This document shows positions 37,701 through 46,700 of a DNA stretch of 64,000 nucleotides, piece after piece. The translations under genes and the position numbers were made by a program. The notes under the pieces are model-generated. The model made no database searches. It was not told the DNA's origin and saw nothing but the letters and a program-made list of their open reading frames with translations. How positions within the stretch are numbered: position 1 is the stretch's first letter; each line of letters begins with the position of its first letter. The stretch covers positions 7,943,001 through 8,007,000 of the forward strand of contig NC_092677.1 in NCBI RefSeq assembly GCF_964355755.1, in the 5' to 3' direction. This DNA comes from Antedon mediterranea. Taxonomy: Eukaryota; Echinodermata; Crinoidea; Comatulida; Antedonidae.

Positions 37701-40700
37701 AAAATGTGAAATGCTTGAAAAGTCCTGAAACGTGTAGAAATTAGATTTTCAGAATTTTTAACTTTCAAAGCGTGATAATACCAATGTTAAAAATGTTGCT
37801 GATGATACAGGAAGATGACCCTTGACATGAAGCATACGTGTTTCAAGTGGTATTTAAAAATATCTATTGGTTTTCAATTTATAGTCGATCTAAGAATTTA
37901 AGAAAATCGCGCATAGTTACGCTACGCGACATTGCACAACTACATATATACGCGCATCTGCTGGCCAAGTTACAACATAACTGCTACCGCCGTTTTTTAG
38001 ATCTGCGTGCAAAAAAAAATAAGCAAAAAAATTGAAATCTTTGACAATAACAATAGGCTATCGCTCTACAGAGAGCGATAGCCTAAATAGAACTTAACTC
38101 TTTCCATTCCATAATGCCTCACCTGAACTTAGTTCACTTGAATTTTTTCTTTTAGGCCTACATGTTTTTTGAGGTTTTATTGGAAAATAGGAAAAATCCA
38201 TTTCTGTAATAAAGAAATGAAAAAAAATCGTGATAACACAAAAAATAAGTATTTAATTACCTCATAAATATAGAATGAAAATTCAAATAAAAACCTTACA
38301 AACCAGAGGTATTTTACCTTGAAAATATTTATAAACTATAAAATATTCCCTCTGTGATGTACTTACAAGATGCTTGGTAAAGGTATTGAGGTACTTTAAT
38401 GTAATTTTCGACAACATTTCAAATGATGGTCAATGTGATTTTAGTCGTAGTTCGCTCTAAAACTTTAAAAATGACATCATTTTAATTCATAAACCAAACT
38501 TCAACTAAATCGCCGACTAATTCAGGCCAACCTCGACTAAATCGAGACGGATTTTGATCAATTTTGTTAGTCCTGGAGGGGGCAGGCTAAATGGTCGACT
38601 AAATGGTTTTTAAACGATGTTTATGAACAAGGCCAACAGCCATTAAGTCGCGTGCTACAATGCATAGTGATACCGGACCGACAGACAAACAGACTGACAG
38701 ACAGACAGACAGACGGACCGACCGACATAGTGAACTATACTGACCGAAATTACTGAACATGTTTAAAAATGTTGAAATGTTTAAAAACATTTATATTGTT
38801 TTAATTTACACGTGCGTAGCCTGTCACATTTGACGTGCTCGTATAACGTAATTTCGAGTTGAAAATTAAGTCAAGAAAACAGAAATCGGGCAAAAAGTGT
38901 GCGCAATAACATTTAACGCGCAGTGCGCGCGCAAAAATCTGCGCACTCATGGCAATTTTGTAAACGCTTAAAATTGCCTGAAACGTACTCTTATTTCATC
39001 GAAAATAAATTTTGAAAATTTTAAGCGCGCGTACGCATGCGTTACATGTGCTACGCACGTAATTGTATTGCCATATGATGATTTATGCCCTGAAATTTAT
39101 GAGTACCAAATTTTATTTAATTGTGATTCATGGTTGTTAAGATATGATTACAAACGTGATTTCGTTAAATCGTGCGTAGACCGCGTAATTTTTTATTGCG
39201 CACCGTGAAAACATAACTACATCGATTCCTGGCCATAAGGAATATTCTGTGAAAAATTGACTTAGCTAGATTAAACTGATATCAAGATAAGGTCATAAAG
39301 CGACAAAACGCATAGTGATACCGGACCGACAGACAGACAGACCGACAGACAGACCGACAGACAGACAGACAGACAGACCGACCGACCGACTTAGTGAACT
39401 ATAGAGTCGCTTCCACGCGACTAAAAACGTAACAGTCATTGAGTTGTTATATTGGCCAGATATTGAAGAATGAAATATCTATTTTTATATTAGCTTAATT
39501 AAATATACATTGGTATAAGTTATAATAATGAAAATCATCTTTATTTACAACTGTATACAAATTACATTATTTTCTTCGCGCAAGTCCGACTTGAACTACG
39601 TCATGCCATAGCGACAATGGCAGATGCGGAAATTCACCAAGCGATGGAATGTTTAGGGGGCTAAGCGCTTTTTTGTCACGCTATGAAATGCGTGGTTTGT
39701 TGCGATCATACTTTGTTGGGGGCCTAGAAAATATGAAAGTTACCGTACCGCCATGGTTTCGTTTGTTGTTAATACTTCACTGTTAAATTTATACTGATCT
39801 TAATTAATTAATGATTAAAATTATTTTTCATGTATATAGTCCTGATGCGTAAAAAGTTTTGTAAGAAAATGGAAAGTGATATCAATGCGCAAAATTTCGT
39901 CTGCTCCTCAAATACTCTCTTGTCATTGGCCAATGTATAGCCTTTTTTACTCAGACGTGTGCAACTCGACTAAAACCTTTACTTCATTAAGTCGAACTGC
40001 AAACTTCGACTACTTCGTTTATGAATCGAATTTGAAGTAATAGCTCGAACTACGACTTTTTCAAGTCGAACTTTGAACTACGACTAAAGTCCGGTTTAAG
40101 AATACTAAACTATAGTTTAAGACTCTACGTAATTAAACACAATTACAGCCTACCTTCATCGTTTTCATCAGAATAGATCAAGGTGTTTCTCTTCTTTTTT
40201 CTTTTTCCATCATCTTCATCTTCTTCGAACGTTGACGTATCTTCACCTTTCCTTCTCATTTTTTTTGCTAACTCAAAATCAGTTGTTAATTTGCTTATTT
40301 TTCTGATTTTGAATAATTTCCATTTTTCTCTATCTGGTTGTTCGTGTTTATACGCCAATTTTATAATGTTTGATCGGCCAACCGGCCAATGTACTGCTCT
40401 GACAATTTGGTTGTCCTAAAAAAAACAATTACAATTCTTTTTTTGCAAAATAGAACATTAACAGCATAATTTTTAGGTTATTTCACTTGCAGCAATACAA
40501 AATAAAAATAGGACAGCAGTTTACTTGACCTCCTATAGACAGGATTGAACTTTTAATATACTATCACATATTAATCATTGTATTTATGTATGTCAAACAA
40601 CATGAAGCAAACATGTTTTCAGTCTAAATTTTGTATAATTCAATTCAATTCAAATTCAATTATTCACAAACACAGTTCCTACTAGTACTTGGTTTCGTCT

Positions 40701-43700
40701 GTATACTTTTACTATAAACTAATCACACGACTATGGTTTAACTAAAATCATAATTCCTGAATTAAACATTCTTTATGAGTAAGTAAGCACAAGATATCTG
40801 TGTAAGACACATAGCCCATTTCCGACAGGCGTGCTTGCAAAATTATTACCAACATATATTACAAATATTCACATTGGACTATAATACCAGGAATCATTCG
40901 GTGAAATAGGGTCGAGGTATACCCAGGCAATAAAAAGTTTCTGACAAAATATGAATAATTTATTGATTTCTTTTTCTAAATATAGTATATATTATTCCTC
41001 ATACATTTTCAGAACACAGTTCTGTGAGAAAGAGGCTTAAGAGAGAGAATAACAAACAATCTAAAAAAAATAGTGAACATTCAAAAATATTGACAAAGAA
41101 AGTTTTCAGGTCATGTACAAGGCATACATCCGTCCACATATGGAATACTGTATACAGTCCTGGTCTCCTTACTATAACAAAGACAAAGAAATCTTGGAGA
41201 AGGTGCAGAGAAGAGCTACAAAGATGGTCAAGTCAATAAGTGATCTACCATATGAAAAAAGGTTAGAATATCTTGATCTTCAACCATTAGAGACAAGAAG
41301 ACTACGAGGAGATTTGATTGAAGCTTTCAAAATTTTGAAAGGCTTTGAGGATATTGACCCAAAAGATTTATTTAAATTGTCTCACAACATCAGAACCAGG
41401 GGACACAGCTTAAAACTATATCGTCCAAAACTTAGAGGAAATCTTATGTGCAGGGTCAACTTTTTTACCATCAGAGTCATACATCACTGGAATTCTCTGC
41501 CTGAATATGTAATACAAGCCTCTTCAGTGAACATCTTTAAGTCTAGACTTGACAACTATTTTCGGCTAGAAATGGAATCTAATAGGCACTAGCCTAAACT
41601 ATTTCCATCAAACATTAAGTGTAAGTGTAAGTGTAAGTGTACTTACACTATCTATCACTTCTGCTAACCATTTCTCTGATATAATTTCAACCGACTCTTC
41701 TTCTAATTCCGTGCCTTTAAATATAACTACAGCATATCTTTGTTCCATTCTGTAAAGTTAAAAAGACTACATGTTATTGCTTTTTTCTCATAAAAAGTCT
41801 CATCTTTTTTGTTATGTCCGGTTGTCATAACTCTACATAGTAGCAGGTGCTCTACATAGATTTTGCCTTAGAAATACTGGTTTCTGAGTGAAAAGATATT
41901 TTTGTTTTTAAGTCTTTAAAAAAGGTATCAGATATAAAATAAATAAAAAATAAATAAAATTTAATTGTTAACTATTCTACTACATACATACAGTACTGTG
42001 TGTAATTGTAACTGATGAAAGTATGGTTGCACATTACGAAACCTCTTTTTTTCAAATTAATCTACTATATCACAGTAGGACATACAGGTACAGCTAAGTT
42101 AAGATTTCTCAACTTCTTAGAATCACTCAATTATAATGTAAAAGACCCATAAACACTGCAGCGTTGTCATCAATATTACACTTCATTGCTTTAAATCTTA
42201 AGTCTGTCCTTTTTATCTTTTTAATTGAGGTAAACCTGTTTCTAACTTTATGTATATTTATTATCTTGGAGTCACAAGGAGAGGTAAATAAACTTTCACT
42301 TCTGGCATATACCCTACATACAAAACTAGTAGAGTTCTCATCATAATGATCTTCAATAACTTCACAACAAGTGTCAGCTGATATAATGTAACAGTTATTT
42401 GGTGATTTAAATGATATACTTGCAGGTGTTTGATTTAAGTTAACTCTTTCCTTCAATACATGTCTTTCACTTATTCTTTTTGCTATTTGCGAAATTGGAT
42501 GTCTGCCAGACCTTACAAGTTTCTTTAAAGTGTACATGTAATTTTCAAAGCCAAATGCTGAACAATTATTCAGATTTCCAAACAAGTCGGCTTCATCTGC
42601 CAAATGTAAAAGTGTATGAACATTGTATATCAAAAATTCTTCGCCATACAAATTTCGCCCTTTTTCTACAAAATACACTAATAACTGATGGGCATATTCC
42701 TTGTAGGCAAGTGCTAATTTTGAGTTTACAAGTATACAGCAAGCTACACTCAAGGACATAAAATGCTCATATTTCTCATGTGAAAGGATTCTACTCAGGA
42801 CAAGCTTTCCTGTGTAAAGTAAGAATTGGCGAAATTCAGTGGCTTTCCATCTGTCTATTTCTGATAATCCTCTTGGTTTTCTCTGGAAATCATTAGTCAC
42901 ATATTTTTTTAACCCGATTAATTTTTCACTCACAGTTTGTACTTGGGCAGACGACAAACGAAATCTCAACAATCTGTTTGATCCCTTGACCCACATCAAC
43001 AACATTTTTTTCATAACACCAAGGCAAGTTTGATGCATAAAATCTATAGGAAAAGATGTTATCATATCAATCGGCAAGTCAAGGAATGGTGATTCATCAT
43101 TGTGATGATGTTCTCTAAACTCTCGATTTCTAAAATTTTGGTCTGTTCTTTTTTTTAAGTGTCTTGTTTGCAGGAACAACATTCTGCCATTTTTATGTTG
43201 CCCTCTTTGGCTACATTTATCACACCCGTGATAGCCTGAGTAAAGCTTTGTACGTTTTACGAACGCCCTGGCGGGTGCATCACATATTATGTACCGTATT
43301 TTGACTGGAACTGTCATTTCATTGACATCAAGTCCATTTTTTAGAAGATGCTGTAAATCAGCTATGGTGTCTGAAAGAAAATCTAAGTTACTAGGTTTTG
43401 TAGAACCTTCGGTCAATGCAACAATAAAGACATAAGTTGGTGTCAAATTGGCAATACAGCAAAGAACAGGCCAGATTGATGAACTAGAACTTTTAAACAA
43501 TGGTGCACCATCAATATTAAAACCAATTTCAAGAGCTTTTATGTGAAATAGCTTTGGTTTGCAGTAAATGTAAGCTTTTTTTAACACTTCAGTTAATCCA
43601 AAGTAGTGATATTTCATGTTTGATTTATTTCCAATTTCTACTGTTCTTACTGTACCAAGCAAAGTGCGTGCAGTACCAGGTAACTCTGAATGATGTCCAT

Positions 43701-46700
43701 TTTTTTGCAAAAGTTTAAGAAGGTTATCAACAGCGTCATGCTTGATGTTATATTTGCAAACCCATTCTGCAAGCTGTTTCTTAAATGCCAATGGACTTTC
43801 AACTAAATATTCAACACTATCAGCTTTGCTGGAATCAGATTCACAAACAAGACATTCATCATCAGTTTCGGAATCACTTGAAAAAAAATATCCATCATCA
43901 CATTTAGACTCAGTAGAAGAAGCATTTTTTCCAGTTTCACTGTCAGTTAAAAATAATACTGAATCTTCATCAACCTCATAATTAGAACGAATGATACATT
44001 CATAATTAGATCTGCTTTTAATGCTACTTTCTTTAACTTCATCTTTGTCTGGATTTTCATTCTCTCTCATTCGTTTTACTGCACGCGATGCTTTCATCCA
44101 ATTTCTTCTATATCTTTTTCTTTTCTCTTGCTTACTTAGTTCAGAATTCATAGTCAGTCTATCCAAATAATTAGAATACAGTTAAACTCGCCGAAGTCGA
44201 AAAATCAACGAATTCAAAATTATTTTTATGTCACTTCATTTTCCCTATACCTACAATTGTTAATACCTTATATATTCAAATAAACATGGGAGCGTTTATT
44301 CAAGGGAGGCGTTTATTCAGGGGAAGGCATTTATTTTTTTTAGTGTAAAATGGTAAAATATATACACATAAACGCCCCTTCAGAATGAAAACTAGCTAGG
44401 CTACCTAGGCCTAGTTTACCATTTCAAAATTTTAATTAAAATTACCGGTTGGTTCGGAATTTCTTCTCTGTGCCTAATAAGTTATATTATACTTATAGTT
44501 CATAGTATTTGTCCATACGGAACTTCATGTGATCATATAATATATAGATAGGCGCCCTATATCTTATCATATTGCCTGGTTAAGCCTTAGAAGTATAATA
44601 ATATATATAGTTTATCAGGCTAGTTAGTTAAGCACAGCTAGGCATCACTAGTCTCAGACGTCTAGTCTAGGGCTAGGCCTATCTAGGATAGCATTTGTCC
44701 TCCTAAATCTTCCACGAGCGAGGGAAATTAACTAGGCCGCGCCTAGGTAGGAGGTCTCACTGAAGTAGGCGCGCCTACCACAATAGACTTTCCTAGATTA
44801 TATGGCCTATACTAATACTAGGCCTAACATCAATTCATAAACATTCTATTTACGTATGCAAAATATTAGATACCTAATAATTTTATGTCTATTTTTACAG
44901 TAAAAATATAATTAACTTACTTTATAAAAATGCAACCTCGTACTCGTCGTCACGACATCGGCGAGAGAACATGTGGCGTGCCCGGCCAGCCGTGTCCAGA
45001 GAAAGAAAAGTTTCGCGCCGTTTTTTTTTTGCATAGATGTGACGTGCCGATGAAAGATACAACATTAGCCATATTGTAGGCCACAACAAACGTTTCTACT
45101 AGTACTATCTTAAACCATTTTTGGACCGTAAAAGGTACACATTTTTTTTTAAGTTATTTTGAAAAATAAGAAGATAAAGGGAATTTAATAACGTTTTTAA
45201 AGAGATCTCATAACGTTGTATAAATAACCTTAGGCCTAAATTAACTTTAAATTAACTAATTTATGACGATTCTAATAAAGTTCAATATTAGTTATTCTAA
45301 ACAGTTTTATCACAACGTCAAAAACATAAATTCAAAACGTTTAATTATGGTTAATTGAGCGTTTGTACCAATGTTTGTTTGTTTGTAAAAAAACATTTAA
45401 ATAACTAATTTACAACGTTTCTAAAGAGTTCATTTATGACTACTTATATAACGTAATAAGTGAAACGTTAAAATAACTTCTTTTTTTTTTGTAACTATTT
45501 TCTAATCAGTTAAAAATTAGTTATTTTAAACCGTTTTATCACAACGTAAAAAATACAAATTCAAAACGTTTAATTATGGTTAATTGAGCGTTGTACATAG
45601 GACTTAAAATAAAAACATTTAAATAACCAATTTACAACGTTTCTAAAGAGTTCATTTATGACTACTTATATAACGTAATAATTGAAACGTTAAAATAACT
45701 CATTTTTGACGTTTCTAACAGTTCAATATTAGTTATTTTAAACCGTTTTATCACAACGTAAAAAATACAAATTCAAAACGTTTAATTATGGTTAATTGAG
45801 CGTTGTACCTAGGACTTAAAATAAAAACATTCAAATAACCAATTTATAACGTTTCTAAAGAGTTCATTTATGGTTACTTATATAACGTAAAAAATGAAAC
45901 GTTGGAATAACTCATTTTTGACGTTTCTAATCAGTTCAATATTAGTTATTTTAACCGTTTTATCACAACGTAAAAAAACCAAATTCAAAACGTTTAATTA
46001 TGGTTAATTTAGCGTTGTACCTAGACTTAAATAAAAAAACATTCAAATAACCAATCTACAACGTTTCTAAAGAGTTCATTTATGGTTACTTATATAACGT
46101 AAAAAGTGAAACGTTGAAATAACTCATTTTTGACGTTTCTAATCAGTTCAATATTAGTTATTTTAACCGTTTTATCACAACGTAAAAAAAACAAATTCAA
46201 AACGTTTAATTATGGTTAATTGAGCGTTGTACCTAAGACTTAAATAAAAAACATTCAAATAACCAATCTACAACGTTTCTAAAGAGTTCATTAATGGTTA
46301 TTTATATAACGTAATAAGTGAAACGTTTAAATAACTAATTTTTGACGTTTCTAAAGAGTTCATTAATGGTTATTTATACAACGTAATAAGTGAAACGTTA
46401 AGATAACTAATTTATGACGTTTCTAATCAGTTCAATATTAGTTATTTATCAACATTTTCATGAAAACGTAAACAATATATATTCAAAACGTTTTTTTATA
46501 GTTACTTATACGTTAAGTTTAGAAGGTATTAAATAAACCTTTAAATAACCAATTTATAATGTCCTCAATGAGTTAATTATAGATTATTTCAAAAACGTTA
46601 TAAAATAACCTTAAAATTCCCGAACAAATACGTTTTTTCTATGTTTTTTTTAAACTAATAAAAAAAAAGCTATTAAATATCGTTTAAAAAACGATGTTTA

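Noticed and set aside
40183-40419. 78-aa forward frame rich in F and S
   Set aside because: Antisense of DUF4806 exon 2.
42127-44166. 679-aa protein as a host gene
   Set aside because: It has tnp2/DUF4218-type transposase motifs and lies between the inverted ends of a DNA transposon.
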